Of a stretch of 38,240 nucleotides of DNA, positions 9,101 to 19,324 are shown one piece after another. The number at the start of each line of letters is the position of its first letter. The first letter of the stretch is position 1. Both the position numbers and the translations under genes were made by a program. Origin of the DNA: Acidobacteriota bacterium (GTDB lineage: Bacteria > Acidobacteriota > Terriglobia > Terriglobales > Acidobacteriaceae); the NCBI GenBank assembly GCA_021800255.1, contig JAJYZC010000034.1, positions 1 to 38,240 on the forward strand, given 5' to 3'. The notes under the pieces were generated by a model. That model saw only the letters and a program-made list of their open reading frames with translations. It was not told the DNA's origin and did no database searches.

Positions 9101-9404
9101 GAAGTGCACCTACTGTATTCAGCGCATCCAGGAAGCCAAGATTCAGGCCGACATCGACAACCGCCCGGTCCGCGACGGCGAGATCATCACCGCCTGCCAG
9201 CAGGCCTGCCCGGCCCAGGCTATCGTCTTCGGCAACCTGCACGACAAGACCAGCCGGGTGGCGAAACTGCGCGCCAACGAGCGCAGCTACCAGGTGATTG
9301 CGGACATCAATACCCGTCCGCGTACGACCTACGTGGCCGAAATACTGAATCCGAATCCGCAACTGGAACAGGCGCCGGTGGAGCACCTGCCGGCCAAGGG
9401 GTAG
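6174..9404 (+). CDS. actB: ActB, Tat-targeted molybdopterin-like and iron-sulfur subunit of ACIII
   Basis: A 1076-residue fusion of a molybdopterin-oxidoreductase-like domain (about 130-800) and a ferredoxin-like domain (about 825-1040). The leader is unusual. About 108 residues precede the Tat motif [21 protein letters not shown] (109-129), matching the known family of molybdopterin-like proteins with an extended pre-Tat region. The Cys at 129 sits in a lipobox (LAGC) and is probably lipidated. Four cysteine clusters are visible: [11 protein letters not shown] (about 842), [14 protein letters not shown] (about 897), [12 protein letters not shown] (about 929) and CTYC plus CQQACP (about 978-1015). 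These fit the four Fe-S centres of ActB. ActB homologues are known to lack the molybdenum cofactor. It should relay electrons from quinol to ActA. Confidence 0.95.
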   Translation: MNGREMNPAANHAPNETGNAVDNKEKIAQPAEGRPGKPMTLAEVRQELKSAKGKSAAAAKRVPAAQAKTGLRGPQFWRSLDELADTPEFREAVDKEFPSAAPEWVDPVSRRGFLKLMGASVALAGLAGCTKQPEETIYPYVRAPRDLVLGKSMYFATAHPFTTGAVPLLIKSSEFRPIKVDGNPEHPYNQGGSDPFSQGTLLAMYDPDRSQHVLYRGEPREWGDFVEALQKKVTSTKDGTGIYFLSATITSPTLARQWQAVQAAWPKARLAQYDPALAGTAAEKGINVQYDLAAADVIVSLDADFLSGAACPGFHRLVRDYANRRRRPADGWNRLYSVESSTTTTGMKAEHRLRLRASEIPAFTAELAKAVGVAGVNPPAWEWSRGEQEYLAALAADLKAHAGKCAVLPGLYQDASVSELALAINSALGNIGKTVFVSADTVNPLPSDQFADLKALVSDLNAGKVDWLVILDSNPIYTAPADLQFLSAFNKAKTTVHLGAHLDETGQISDWHINSAHYLESWSDCRAYDGTVSIVQPMIAPLYNGHTAHEVLQALLLNDPFLSAHDAVRETWLAAIQKNETVPGDAEMGWRKVLHDGWIEGTAFDKTAKVNVEAAFHGAVPAPTPKESIEIIFRPDPNVYDGRWSNVGWLQELPKPITNLSWDNAAIVSGATLTRLGLVEQDIVELSVGEGKVRAPVIVAPGHPDNSVTVYLGYGREFAGRAGSGQGFNAYLIRNTWAPFYATGSIRQVPGKWGVAITKSHYQDHRGKLFGQQGDGNNSLEADEALGPRGIIRYATLEEFKADPNFAHEGINHETPGRDTSLFPNWPYNEYAWGLSIDMNSCTGCNACIVSCYAENNIAVVGKQQARIGRIMQWLRIDTYFEGDLSAPRAHFQPMNCQQCENAPCEIVCPVGATVHSPDGLNVQVYNRCVGTRYCSNNCPYKVRRFNFLLYSDYETPSLKLMRNPDVTVRSRGVMEKCTYCIQRIQEAKIQADIDNRPVRDGEIITACQQACPAQAIVFGNLHDKTSRVAKLRANERSYQVIADINTRPRTTYVAEILNPNPQLEQAPVEHLPAKG

Positions 9405-9410
9405 GACGAA

Positions 9411-9438
9411 AGACTAGGAACTAGGGACTAGGGACCGA
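9411..9438. repeat. Heptamer repeat array after actB
   Basis: Four imperfect 7-bp units follow one another: agactag, gaactag, ggactag, ggaccga. They begin 6 bp after the actB stop codon. The same unit, ggactag in a different phase, recurs after actE at 12403-12430. Confidence 0.8.
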
Positions 9439-9479
9439 GAAGGGCTAGATGAGCGGCGATTGCGGCCTTAGTCTCTGAC

Positions 9480-9498
9480 AACTGAGAACTGAGAACTC
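9480..9498. repeat. Heptamer repeat (aactgag) before actC
   Basis: Two exact copies of aactgag and a partial third (aactc) end 5 bp before the actC start codon. No other ribosome binding site is obvious, so the gag of a repeat unit may serve as a weak one. Confidence 0.7.
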
Positions 9499-9503
9499 AA
9501 ACA

Positions 9504-10922
9504 ATGGCAACCAGCGAAGTACACATCAAAGATCCGGGCGTCGATCCAGCGACTGGCGAGTTCAAGGTCATCGGACCGGGCCAGACCTTCAGGTCGGTCA
9601 CCGAAAAGATTACGCGCATCGTGCTCACGCCGCACACGCCGATGAGCTGGTTTGGCCTTTTCGGCGTGGCCGGCGCGGGCGTCATGATGCTTTTGGTGGC
9701 TCTGGTGTGGCTGCTCCTGAAGGGTGTGGGCATCTGGGGCATTACCCAGCCGGTCGCCTGGGGCTTCGCCATCATTAACTTTGTGTGGTGGATCGGTATC
9801 GGCCATGCCGGCACGCTGATCTCCGCCATTCTCCTGCTCTTCAAGCAGAGCTGGCGGAACTCGATCAACCGCTTTGCTGAGGCCATGACCATCTTTGCCG
9901 TGATCTGCGCGGCGCTGTTCCCGCTGATTCACGTGGGCCGCCCCTGGCTGGGATACTGGCTGCTGCCGCTGCCCCTGACCATGGATGTTTGGCCGCAGTT
10001 CCGGTCGCCGCTGATGTGGGACTGCTTTGCGGTTTCGACCTACGCGACGATCTCCCTGGTCTTCTGGTACATCGGCATGATTCCTGACCTAGCTACCATG
10101 CGCGACCGTGCGGAGTCGAGGTTTGCGCAGTATTTCTACGGCTTGCTTTCCATGGGCTGGCGGGGTTCAGTGCGGCACTGGGCGCGGTATGAGACGTCCT
10201 CACTGCTGCTGGCTGGCTTGGCCACTCCGCTGGTGCTCTCGGTGCACTCGGTTATCAGTTTCGATTTTGCCGTAGCCGTTCTGCCCGGCTGGCACACCAC
10301 CATCTTCCCGCCCTACTTCGTGGCCGGCGCCATCTACTCGGGATTCGCCATGGTGCTCACGCTGGCCATTCCCCTGCGCAAGTTTTATCACCTGGAGCAA
10401 ATCGTCACCCTCCGTCATATCGACAACATGGGCAAGATCATGCTGGCTACGGGCTTCATCGTGGCCTATGGCTACGCCATGGAAGCCTTCATGGCCTGGT
10501 ACTCGGCTGACCACTGGGAGGCGTTCACATTCTGGAACCGGGCATTCGGGCCCATGGGCTGGTCCTACTGGGTGCTGCTCTGCTGCAATCTGTTCATCCC
10601 CCTTACCACGCTTTGGTCGCGCAAGCTGCGCACGTCGATACCGTATATGTTCGTGCTGTCGCTGGTGGTGAACACGGGCATGTGGTTCGAGCGTTTCGTA
10701 ATTATTGTGACCAGCCTGACGCGGGACTTTCTGCCCTCGTCGTGGGGCACCTACTACCCGACCAAGTGGGACTATATGACCTACGGCGGCACGCTGCTCC
10801 TGTTCCTGTGCCTCTTCCTGCTGTTTGTGCGCTTCCTGCCCATGATTCCCATGTCTGAGGTTCGCACCATGCTGCCGGGGGCCGAGATCAAACCCAAAGC
10901 GGCGGCGGAGGTAGGTGACTGA
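9504..10922 (+). CDS. actC: ActC, NrfD/PsrC-like quinol-binding membrane subunit of ACIII
   Basis: A 472-residue polytopic membrane protein of the NrfD/PsrC family with about ten hydrophobic helices, beginning with a soluble N-terminal stretch of about 45 residues. Family hallmarks include [19 protein letters not shown] near residues 92-110 and [30 protein letters not shown] near 249-278. In ACIII this subunit binds menaquinol near the periplasmic face and contacts the iron-sulfur domain of ActB. Gene order actA-B-C-D-E-F is the standard one. A 115-bp gap with strong RNA structure separates it from actD, unlike the tight spacing elsewhere in the operon. Confidence 0.94.
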   Translation: MATSEVHIKDPGVDPATGEFKVIGPGQTFRSVTEKITRIVLTPHTPMSWFGLFGVAGAGVMMLLVALVWLLLKGVGIWGITQPVAWGFAIINFVWWIGIGHAGTLISAILLLFKQSWRNSINRFAEAMTIFAVICAALFPLIHVGRPWLGYWLLPLPLTMDVWPQFRSPLMWDCFAVSTYATISLVFWYIGMIPDLATMRDRAESRFAQYFYGLLSMGWRGSVRHWARYETSSLLLAGLATPLVLSVHSVISFDFAVAVLPGWHTTIFPPYFVAGAIYSGFAMVLTLAIPLRKFYHLEQIVTLRHIDNMGKIMLATGFIVAYGYAMEAFMAWYSADHWEAFTFWNRAFGPMGWSYWVLLCCNLFIPLTTLWSRKLRTSIPYMFVLSLVVNTGMWFERFVIIVTSLTRDFLPSSWGTYYPTKWDYMTYGGTLLLFLCLFLLFVRFLPMIPMSEVRTMLPGAEIKPKAAAEVGD

Positions 10923-10928
10923 TGCCGT

Positions 10929-11027
10929 CCTCCAATTGCTGCACGTCGAAGCCGAGAACCGCAAGCGGCATTTTTCTCAAGAAAATGCCGCCCATGACAC
11001 TGCCCGTAAGGGCAAGTGAATTGGAGG
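10929..11027 (+). ncRNA. Candidate cis-regulatory RNA between actC and actD
   Basis: Three nested helices can be read. An outer 9-bp perfect stem pairs CCTCCAATT (10929-10937) with AATTGGAGG (11019-11027). The 3' arm contains the GGAGG ribosome binding site of actD, 10 bp before its ATG. Inside it lie a 10-bp perfect hairpin, GCGGCATTTT (10965-10974) with AAAATGCCGC (10982-10991), and a 5-bp hairpin TGCCC-GTAA-GGGCA (11001-11014) with a GNRA loop. The layout is a multi-branch junction that would hide the actD start. I cannot match it to a known riboswitch. It may control ActD level or only stabilise the transcript. Confidence 0.55.
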
Positions 11028-11037
11028 AACTGCACTG

Positions 11038-11580
11038 ATGCCTCCACGCGAAGGAACCTACGGCCTGCTGGCCGAATTCGATACCCCAGGCGACCTGATT
11101 CGGGCGGCGCGGAAGGCGCGTCAGGACGGCTGGCGGCGGCTGGATTGCTACTCGCCCTATCCGTTGGAAGAAGCCGCTGAGGCCATCGGCTTCCACCGCA
11201 ACAAAGTGCCTCTGCTCACGCTGATTGGCGCCATGATCGGCGGCGCAGCCATGTTCTCGCTGGAGACCTGGATCTCAGTGCTGGCCTTTCCGCTGAATAT
11301 CGGCGGGCGCCCGACCTATTCCTGGCCGGCTTTTTTGGTGCCGGCTTACGAGTGGACGATCCTGTGGGCGGGGCTTTCAGCGGCCTACGGCATGTTGGCG
11401 CTGAACGGGCTGCCGGCGCTCTACCATCCCCTGTTCAATGCCCCCAACTTCCGCGGCCGGGCAAGCATGGACAAGTTTTTCCTTTGCCTGGAGGCGCTGG
11501 ACCCGAAGTTTGACTTGCAGGCGACCAAGGCGTATCTGGAGGGCTTCCAGCCCGCTTCGGTGACGGAGGTCGAGTACTGA
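11038..11580 (+). CDS. actD: ActD, DUF3341 membrane subunit of ACIII
   Basis: A 180-residue protein of the DUF3341 family, which is the ActD subunit. A soluble N-terminal domain (YGLLAEFDTPGDLIRAARKARQDGWRRLDCYSPYP, about 7-42) is followed by two membrane helices (about 59-82 and 98-125) and a C-terminal tail. ActD holds the cytoplasmic side of ACIII and contacts ActC and ActF. It is preceded by GGAGG, which could be sequestered in an upstream stem. Its stop codon overlaps the actE start codon by one base (TGATG). Confidence 0.93.
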   Translation: MPPREGTYGLLAEFDTPGDLIRAARKARQDGWRRLDCYSPYPLEEAAEAIGFHRNKVPLLTLIGAMIGGAAMFSLETWISVLAFPLNIGGRPTYSWPAFLVPAYEWTILWAGLSAAYGMLALNGLPALYHPLFNAPNFRGRASMDKFFLCLEALDPKFDLQATKAYLEGFQPASVTEVEY

Positions 11581-12407
11581 TGCGCGCGAGGCCCTCAGCT
11601 TTTAGCCCTCATCTCTCAGCCACTGGCTCTGCACGCCGGCTGGTGCTCCGCGGCGCGGCTTCTGCCGGTTTAGCCGCGCTGGTGCTCACCGCCGGCTGCC
11701 GGCAGGACATGCAGCATCAGCCCAAGATGTTTCCGCAGCGGGGATCGTCGATGTTTCCCGATCATCGCGGGGCGCGCCCGCAGGTGCCGGGAACGGTGGC
11801 GCGCGGCGAGTTTCACGAGGACAGCTACTTTTATACGGGCTATGTAGTGGATGCGCAGGGCCATCGGGAAGAGAGCAATCTGATGCCTTTCCCGGTGACC
11901 ATGACGGTGCTCAAGCGCGGCCAGGAGGAGTTTAACGTCTACTGCTCGGCCTGCCACTCGCGGGTGGGCAACGGAGTGGGCATGATCGTGAAGCGCGGCT
12001 ACAAGCCGGCGGCCAACTTCCACGATGCAGTGCGCATGGCGGAGCCGGTCTCGCACTATTTTTACGTGATGACGCACGGCTATGGGGCTATGCCCGACTA
12101 TCGAGCGCAACTCCCTCCCCAGGACCGCTGGGCCGTGGCCGCTTACATTCGCGCTCTGCAACTGAGCCAGGCGGCCACGGTGAAGGACGTGCCGCCTGGA
12201 ACCCGAATCCAGCACTTGAAAGAGATCGCGGCCGAGGAGCATTTGCCGGCTAGCTTTGCCGAGCCCTGGGCTCTGCCGGCGACGGCGGTGAATGCAATGC
12301 CGCCGGTAGGCAGCGAGGGAACGCCGGGGATGGCTCCGGCTCACGCTGCGCCGCCAAAAATAACGATCCCGCTAAAGAAACCGCTCCCCGCAACGACGCA
12401 GAAATAG
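11580..12407 (+). CDS. actE: ActE, monoheme cytochrome c lipoprotein of ACIII
   Basis: A 275-residue protein with a signal sequence ending in a lipobox (ALVLTAGC, Cys near residue 40), so it is probably lipid-anchored at the periplasmic face. One heme motif is present, CSACH (about 122-126), and the likely axial methionine lies in GYGAMPDY. The middle section, VYCSACHSRVGNGVGM, is typical of ActE. The proline- and alanine-rich C-terminus (about 235-275) is low complexity. ActE is thought to carry electrons from ActA to the terminal oxidase. The stop codon TAG lies inside the first unit of a heptamer repeat. Confidence 0.93.
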   Translation: MRARPSAFSPHLSATGSARRLVLRGAASAGLAALVLTAGCRQDMQHQPKMFPQRGSSMFPDHRGARPQVPGTVARGEFHEDSYFYTGYVVDAQGHREESNLMPFPVTMTVLKRGQEEFNVYCSACHSRVGNGVGMIVKRGYKPAANFHDAVRMAEPVSHYFYVMTHGYGAMPDYRAQLPPQDRWAVAAYIRALQLSQAATVKDVPPGTRIQHLKEIAAEEHLPASFAEPWALPATAVNAMPPVGSEGTPGMAPAHAAPPKITIPLKKPLPATTQK

Positions 12408-12430
12408 GGACTAGGGACTAGGGACTGGAA
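12403..12430. repeat. Heptamer repeat array overlapping the actE stop codon
   Basis: Units read aataggg, actaggg, actaggg, actggaa. The actE stop codon (12405-12407) is part of the first unit. The unit is the same as the array after actB at 9411-9438. Confidence 0.8.
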
Positions 12431-12457
12431 AGGGAAGAAGAACTTAAGGAAAACGGA

Positions 12458-13741
12458 ATGGCTCACGAATCGCACGCCAAGACACTCCCCGCCGATCTCG
12501 GCGCACCGGCCTTTGTGGACGTTTGGAAGGGGCGTGCGCTGGCGATTGGGGTGGTCTTTTCCATTATCGCCGCGGCCTTGGCCTATGCCGATCACTCCAT
12601 CGTTCCTCTGGTGCGCGCCTGGGTGATGGGGCTGATGATTACCTTTGGATTTGCGGTCGGCGGACTGGCTCTGCTCATGGTGCAGTACTGCTCCGGCGGC
12701 AAGTGGGGGCTGCTGCTGCGCCGGCCTCTGGAAGCCATGAGTCGCACACTGCCCCTGGTCTTCGTCTATTGGACAGTCAGCGCCATCTTTATGAAGCGGC
12801 TCTATCTGTGGGCCGACTACACAAGCGTGAGTTCTACCGCGGCGGCGTTGAAGGCCGGTCTCATCACCGAGGCGCAGGCCCACTGCCTCGACTTCAAGCG
12901 TCCCATGCTCAATCCGGCGGCCTATATTTGGGTGAGCGTGCTGTGCTTCGCCCTCTGGGGGCTCTACGCTTGGCGGCTGAACTCGATGGGTCTGCGCCGC
13001 GACGCCGACTCGCCGGATAACACGCCCTTCTGGATCAAGAAATTTGAAAACACGAGCGGGCCGGGCATCGTGATCTACGCGGTAACCATCACGGCGGCGT
13101 CGATCTATTGGGTGATGTCGATGGACATTACCTGGTTTTCAACCATCTATGGCCTGCTGTACCTGGTGGAACAGGGGTTCCAGGTGCTGGCGCTCTCGAT
13201 CATTGCCGTCATTGCACTTTCCAAAGCCGAACCCTATAAAACCATCCTGCGCCAGACCGAGCAGCACGACCTGGGCAAGCTGGCCTTTGCCTTCGTCATG
13301 CTCAACGTTTATCTGGCCTTCTCGCAGTTTCTCATCATCTGGTCAGGAAACCTGCCCAACGAAATCAATTGGTACCTGGACCGCATTCGCGGCGGCTGGG
13401 GCATCGTCATCACCATCGACTTCATTCTCCACTGGCTGGTTCCTTTCACGCTCCTGCTGTCGCGGGATTTGAAGCGCAATAAGAAGCGGCTGACGCTGGC
13501 CTGCATGGTGATGATCCTGGCCGTGGCCGTGAACCAGTTCTGGCTGATCGCGCCCAGCTTCAAAGACGCGGCCCGCAACCTGCACTTTAGCTGGGGAATT
13601 CTGGAATACGCGGCGGTTCCGGTGGCCATGACGGCCTTCTGGCTTGCCTTTTACTGCACGCGGCTGAAGACGCGGCCGCTGGTGCAGACCAACGATCCGC
13701 ATCTCAAGGAGATTTTGGAGCCTGAACATGCCATCGCCTAG
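12458..13741 (+). CDS. actF: ActF, second NrfD/PsrC-like membrane subunit of ACIII
   Basis: A 427-residue polytopic membrane protein, a distant paralogue of ActC with about ten hydrophobic segments. Recognisable stretches include SMDITWFSTIYGLLYLVEQG (about 221-240), AFSQFLIIWSGNLPNEINWY (about 286-305) and WLVPFTLLLSRDLKRN. It fits the quinol:cytochrome c oxidoreductase second membrane subunit. The start is preceded by a heptamer array and by AAGGAAAACGGA. It overlaps the following gene by 14 bp, so the two are translationally coupled. Confidence 0.93.
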   Translation: MAHESHAKTLPADLGAPAFVDVWKGRALAIGVVFSIIAAALAYADHSIVPLVRAWVMGLMITFGFAVGGLALLMVQYCSGGKWGLLLRRPLEAMSRTLPLVFVYWTVSAIFMKRLYLWADYTSVSSTAAALKAGLITEAQAHCLDFKRPMLNPAAYIWVSVLCFALWGLYAWRLNSMGLRRDADSPDNTPFWIKKFENTSGPGIVIYAVTITAASIYWVMSMDITWFSTIYGLLYLVEQGFQVLALSIIAVIALSKAEPYKTILRQTEQHDLGKLAFAFVMLNVYLAFSQFLIIWSGNLPNEINWYLDRIRGGWGIVITIDFILHWLVPFTLLLSRDLKRNKKRLTLACMVMILAVAVNQFWLIAPSFKDAARNLHFSWGILEYAAVPVAMTAFWLAFYCTRLKTRPLVQTNDPHLKEILEPEHAIA

Positions 13742-14360
13742 CAACGGAAGCTTGGGGCAGGACCCCGAGGATCACGGGCACGAAGAGATCGACACCTCTC
13801 TGGGTTTCGAGCGGACTGACGTCCGCATCGTAGGGGTTCTGGTCTTTTTGGCTGCGCTGGGTATCTTCGTGGTGGTGTCGGCGGTGCTCTGCTACGGCAT
13901 CGGCGAGGTGATCAACGCGCACTTGAACAAGGAAGACGGGCCGACCAGCAAGTGGGCTCAAGTGGTGCACATACGGCAGCTCGGCAATATGCCCTCCAAC
14001 CCCGCCATGCAAAACAAGGTGGAGCAGCTCATGCAGCGTTTTCCCACCCCGCGCCTGCTGCTCAACGATGGCGATCAGACGGTGGCCAACCTGCACGCGC
14101 GCGAAAATCTGCTCCTCGATCACTATAGCTGGATCAACGAGGCCAAGGGAGAAGTGAGAATTCCCATCGCGCGGGCCATGGAGATCATCGCCCAGCAGGG
14201 ATTGCCGGCGGCTCCGCCGATGACGGGAGAACCGCTGATGACCGGCGACTCCCGGCCTGTGGTCACCTTACCCCTGACCGACGGATTTGCGCCCACCGGT
14301 TTTGAACAGCACGAGGCGGAACAGCGCGCCATCACGGCCCGCGAAGAGGCGAGTAGATAG
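13728..14360 (+). CDS. Membrane-anchored protein of the ACIII-caa3 locus, function unknown
   Basis: A 210-residue protein with a charged N-terminus, one membrane helix (about 33-60, VGVLVFLAALGIFVVVSAVL) and a soluble periplasmic domain. The domain includes LNDGDQTVANLHARENLLLD and VRIPIARAMEIIAQQGLP. I recognise no catalytic motif. The position between actF and the SCO gene, with a 14-bp overlap with actF, argues for a role as an accessory subunit or assembly factor of ACIII or of the caa3 oxidase. The conserved-looking block PIARAMEIIAQQGLP resembles sequence found near copper-delivery genes in related bacteria (from memory; not checked). Confidence 0.8.
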   Translation: MPSPSNGSLGQDPEDHGHEEIDTSLGFERTDVRIVGVLVFLAALGIFVVVSAVLCYGIGEVINAHLNKEDGPTSKWAQVVHIRQLGNMPSNPAMQNKVEQLMQRFPTPRLLLNDGDQTVANLHARENLLLDHYSWINEAKGEVRIPIARAMEIIAQQGLPAAPPMTGEPLMTGDSRPVVTLPLTDGFAPTGFEQHEAEQRAITAREEASR

Positions 14361-14434
14361 GAGGCGCGGACGGCGCGCACAACGGCCCGGCCGGGCTCGT
14401 TCGCATGGCCGGGGGGAGAAGTAGAAGGCAAATC

Positions 14435-15397
14435 ATGTGGAGCAAGAGGACAATTCGGAAAAGCCGGCTCGGTGAGGGAATTGCCGCGGCCATTGTGCTG
14501 TGCTCGATGGCGTCAGCTCCTCTCCTCCGGGCCCAGATTTCAACCTACGGCCCCAAGGGGCTGCCGGCCATGAACACCAGCATGGGCCAGGTGGACACCA
14601 CGCCGGCGATTCTGAAAGGCGTGGGCATCGCCCAGCACCTGAATTATCAACTGCCCCTCAACCTTACGTTCACTGACGATCACGGCAATCTCGTTCCCTT
14701 AAAAGACTATTTCGGCAAACTTCCCGCACTCCTTTTGCTCGTTTATTACCGCTGCCCGATGCTGTGCTCAGAGGAAATCGAGGGGATGACCAGCGCGTTG
14801 AAGATGATCAGCTTCCGGCCGGGCAAGGACTTCAACATCATCGTCATCAGCATCGACCCCACCGAGACCACGGCCATGGCCGCGGCCAAGAAGGCCGAAT
14901 ACCTGAAGATGTACGGCCATCCCAGCACGGCCGGCGGCTGGCACTTTATGACCGGGACGCAGGCCAACATCGACGCCATCACCAAAGCCGTCGGCTTCCG
15001 GTACGTCAAGTTCAAGGTGCCGGGCACCAACGTCACGCAGTTTGCCCACGCCAGCTCGTTGGAGATTGTGACTCCGCAGGGCAAGCTGGCGCAGTACTAC
15101 ATGGGCGTGGAGTACTCGCCCAAGGACATGCTGCTGGGTCTGGACGAGGCCTCAGACGACCGCATCGGCTCGCCGGTGGACGACATCCTTACCTACTGCT
15201 TTCACTACAATCCCCTCACCAATACGCACGATCTGATCATCTCGCGCGTCGTGGAGGCAGGCGCAATCTTCACCATCATGATTTTGGGCGGGTTCATGCT
15301 GGTGATGTTTCGCCGCGATTACCGGCAAGGCCATCGCGCTGCATCGCCAACCTATGAAGCCGCAAAGTATCAGGCCGCAAAGAAGGTGAACGGATAA
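14435..15397 (+). CDS. sco: SCO1/SenC-type copper chaperone
   Basis: A 320-residue SCO family protein with the copper-binding motif CPMLC (Cys107 and Cys111, in YYRCPMLCSEEIEG) and a later histidine in QFAHASSLEIVTP as the third likely ligand. The thioredoxin-like fold is bracketed by an N-terminal signal or anchor (about 12-33) and a C-terminal membrane helix (about 276-296), so it is probably anchored in the inner membrane facing the periplasm. SCO proteins deliver copper to the CuA centre of cytochrome oxidase subunit II, encoded next door. The ATG at 14435 is preferred over 14405 because it gives a normal basic signal-sequence start (MWSKRTIRKSR). Confidence 0.9.
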   Translation: MWSKRTIRKSRLGEGIAAAIVLCSMASAPLLRAQISTYGPKGLPAMNTSMGQVDTTPAILKGVGIAQHLNYQLPLNLTFTDDHGNLVPLKDYFGKLPALLLLVYYRCPMLCSEEIEGMTSALKMISFRPGKDFNIIVISIDPTETTAMAAAKKAEYLKMYGHPSTAGGWHFMTGTQANIDAITKAVGFRYVKFKVPGTNVTQFAHASSLEIVTPQGKLAQYYMGVEYSPKDMLLGLDEASDDRIGSPVDDILTYCFHYNPLTNTHDLIISRVVEAGAIFTIMILGGFMLVMFRRDYRQGHRAASPTYEAAKYQAAKKVNG

Positions 15398-15401
15398 CGG
15401 A

Positions 15402-16468
15402 ATGAGTCATATCAGCCCAGTACTTTGGCAATTTCTCGCTAAGTGGTTGCAGCACTGTCCGCTGTTTCCCCCCGAGGCGTCGACGATTGCGCCCCAGATG
15501 GACGCTCTGTTTTTCTTTCTGGTCTTGATCAGCCTTGTGGGGTTGACGCTCGTGGTTCTGCTGGTGGTCGCGTTTTCCGTGCTTTACAGCAAGAACCGCC
15601 ATCCCAAGGCCGTGCAGATCGAAGGCTCGACGCTGCTGGAAGCCACCTGGACCATCATTCCGCTGGGTTTGTTCCTGGTGGCGTTTGTGTGGGGCGCGCT
15701 GATCTATTTCCGGGTCTACACGCCGCCGCCCAACGCCATGAACATCTACGTGGTGGGCAAGCAGTGGATGTGGAAGGTAGAGCATCCGGGCGGGCAGCAC
15801 GAGATCGACGAACTGCACGTTCCCGTGGGCCGCGCCGTGCAGTTGACCTTGATCTCGCAGGACGTGTTTCATAGCTTTTCGATCCCCGCCTTCCGGGTGA
15901 AGCGCGAAGCCATTCCGGGCCGTTACACCTCGGTGTGGTTCGAGGCCACCAAGCCGGGCACCTATAATCTGTTCTGCACGCAGTACTGCGGGACCGGCCA
16001 CTCCACCATGATTGGGCACGTGGTGGTGATGAAATCCGGCGCTTACAGAAAGTGGCTGGCCAGCTCCACCAGCGGAATGTCGTTGGCCCAGGACGGCGAG
16101 CGGCTCTTCGCCAGCCTCAGTTGCAATGCCTGCCATAACACGCGCCCTAATGCGCGTGGCCCGAACCTGGTGGGCGTCTACGGCTCGCAGCTTACGCTGG
16201 ACGACGGCCAAACCGTTACCGCCGACGCCGCCTATCTGCGCCAGGCGATCCTTGACCCGTCGCAGAACGCCACCGAGGGCTACGCGGCGATCATGCCCAC
16301 CTACCAGGGCCAGATCAGTGAAGGCGGGGTCGTCGAACTGATCGAATACATCAGAAACCTCACCACCGGCTATCGTTTGCAGGAAACCCTGAACACCACC
16401 CAGTTGCCTCCTGTAAATGAGAGCAAGACCGCCGCGCCCGCTCCAGGGGCGCAAACGGAGGTCAATCC

Positions 16469-16472
<4 letters not shown>
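15402..16472 (+). CDS. coxB: caa3-type cytochrome oxidase subunit II with fused cytochrome c domain
   Basis: A 356-residue subunit II. Two membrane helices (about 38-66 and 84-105) are followed by the cupredoxin domain with the CuA site, [16 protein letters not shown] (about 190-205: two Cys, His and Met ligands). A fused cytochrome c domain starts near residue 230 with heme motif CNACH (241-245), and a methionine in [13 protein letters not shown] is the likely axial ligand. The fusion defines the caa3 class, which can receive electrons directly from complex III partners. The stop overlaps the coxA start (ATGA). Confidence 0.96.
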
Positions 16473-18125
<1,653 letters not shown>

Positions 18126-18133
<8 letters not shown>

Positions 18134-18881
18134 GAGCAGCGCAATTGGGAGCGGCGCAGTGGCGGAGGTTCAGCACCAGCACCCGCCTTACCAGCGCCAT
18201 CACTTTGAATCCGTGGCGCAGCAGTTCGACGCGACCAACTTCGCCATGTGGCTCTTCCTGCTCACGGAGGTCATGTTCTTTGGCGGGCTGTTCACGGCCT
18301 ACCTGATTATGCGCAACTGGTACTACCCGGCCTTCGTGGAGGCGTCGCACCATTTGAGCATCTTCTGGGGCACCACGAACACCGCCGTGCTCATCACCTC
18401 CAGCTTCACCCTGGCCATGGGCGTATGGTGCGCCGAGACGCGCCGCAAGAGCGGGCTGGTTCTGTGCCTGGTGCTCACCTTCATTCTGGGCCTGGTGTTT
18501 CTGTGCATCAAAGGCATCGAGTGGCACGCCGAGTGGGTGGATCACCATGTTCCCGGCCTGCGCTTTTCCGACGCGGACTTTATCAATCCCGCGTTGGATC
18601 CGTCGATCTACAAGGAGTATCACGACCGTCCGCTGTCGCCGGGGATGGCCTTGAAGACTGAAGAGTACTTCTTCCTTTACTTCGCCATGACCGGCATGCA
18701 CGCGCTGCACATGGTGGTGGGCATCTGTATTCTGGGATTCATCATCTGCCGCGCCTGGGCCGGCGCCTACACCTCGGGGCACGTGACCTTTGTAGAAAAC
18801 TTCGGCCTTTACTGGCATTTCGTGGACATCATCTGGATATTCCTGTACCCGCTGCTCTATCTGATCAGCCGGCATACATAG
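18126..18881 (+). CDS. coxC: Cytochrome oxidase subunit III
   Basis: A 251-residue subunit III with five to seven hydrophobic helices. Typical stretches are [20 protein letters not shown] (about 36-55), [19 protein letters not shown] (about 181-199) and the C-terminal [20 protein letters not shown] (about 219-238), which is the most conserved part of the family. A GTG start at 18126 overlaps the end of coxA by 8 bp; a purine-rich GAAAGAGGTAGCC lies just before it. Confidence 0.95.
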
Positions 18882-18891
18882 GAGAGACTTC

Positions 18892-19215
18892 ATGAGCCAA
18901 CACGCCGAACCGCACAGCAGAGAAGCCGAACTTCACATCGTCAGCCCCAAGGTTTACGTGGCTGTCGCCCTCTCGCTGCTGGCGCTTACCGCCGCCACCT
19001 GCGCGATCTCCTACATTGACTTGGGCGTTTTTAACGCCGTCGTGGCGTTGGCCATTGCGGTCATCAAAGCCTCGCTGGTGGTGCTGTTCTTCATGCACAT
19101 GAAGTACAGTTCCAGGCTGATCAAACTCACCGCCTTCGCAGGACTCTTTGTCTTTCTGACGCTGATTAGCATGACCATGGCCGACTACATCAGCCGCGCC
19201 TGGGGACGGTGGTAA
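18892..19215 (+). CDS. coxD: Cytochrome oxidase subunit IV family protein
   Basis: A 107-residue protein with three membrane helices (about 18-38, 45-64 and 74-98). FNAVVALAIAVIKASLVVLFFMHMKYSS is the signature of the bacterial subunit IV family (CyoD/CtaF-like). It begins 10 bp after coxC with GGAGAG as ribosome binding site, and it is the last gene of the respiratory operon. Confidence 0.94.
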   Translation: MSQHAEPHSREAELHIVSPKVYVAVALSLLALTAATCAISYIDLGVFNAVVALAIAVIKASLVVLFFMHMKYSSRLIKLTAFAGLFVFLTLISMTMADYISRAWGRW

Positions 19216-19252
19216 AGGCGGCTTTCAGCTCCCCGTCGCCAGATTTCAGTTC

Positions 19253-19277
19253 AAAGGCCGCCCGCGGGCGGCCTTTT
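19253..19277 (+). terminator. Rho-independent terminator of the act-cox operon
   Basis: A perfect 24-bp palindrome with arms AAAGGCCGCCCG and CGGGCGGCCTTT is followed by a further T. It lies 38 bp after the coxD stop codon. The T run is short (TTTT), but the stem is very stable. Confidence 0.75.
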
Positions 19278-19324
19278 CGGTATTCTGCGAGTGTGAAAAT
19301 CTCAGGCGCGGATCCGGGCAAACC

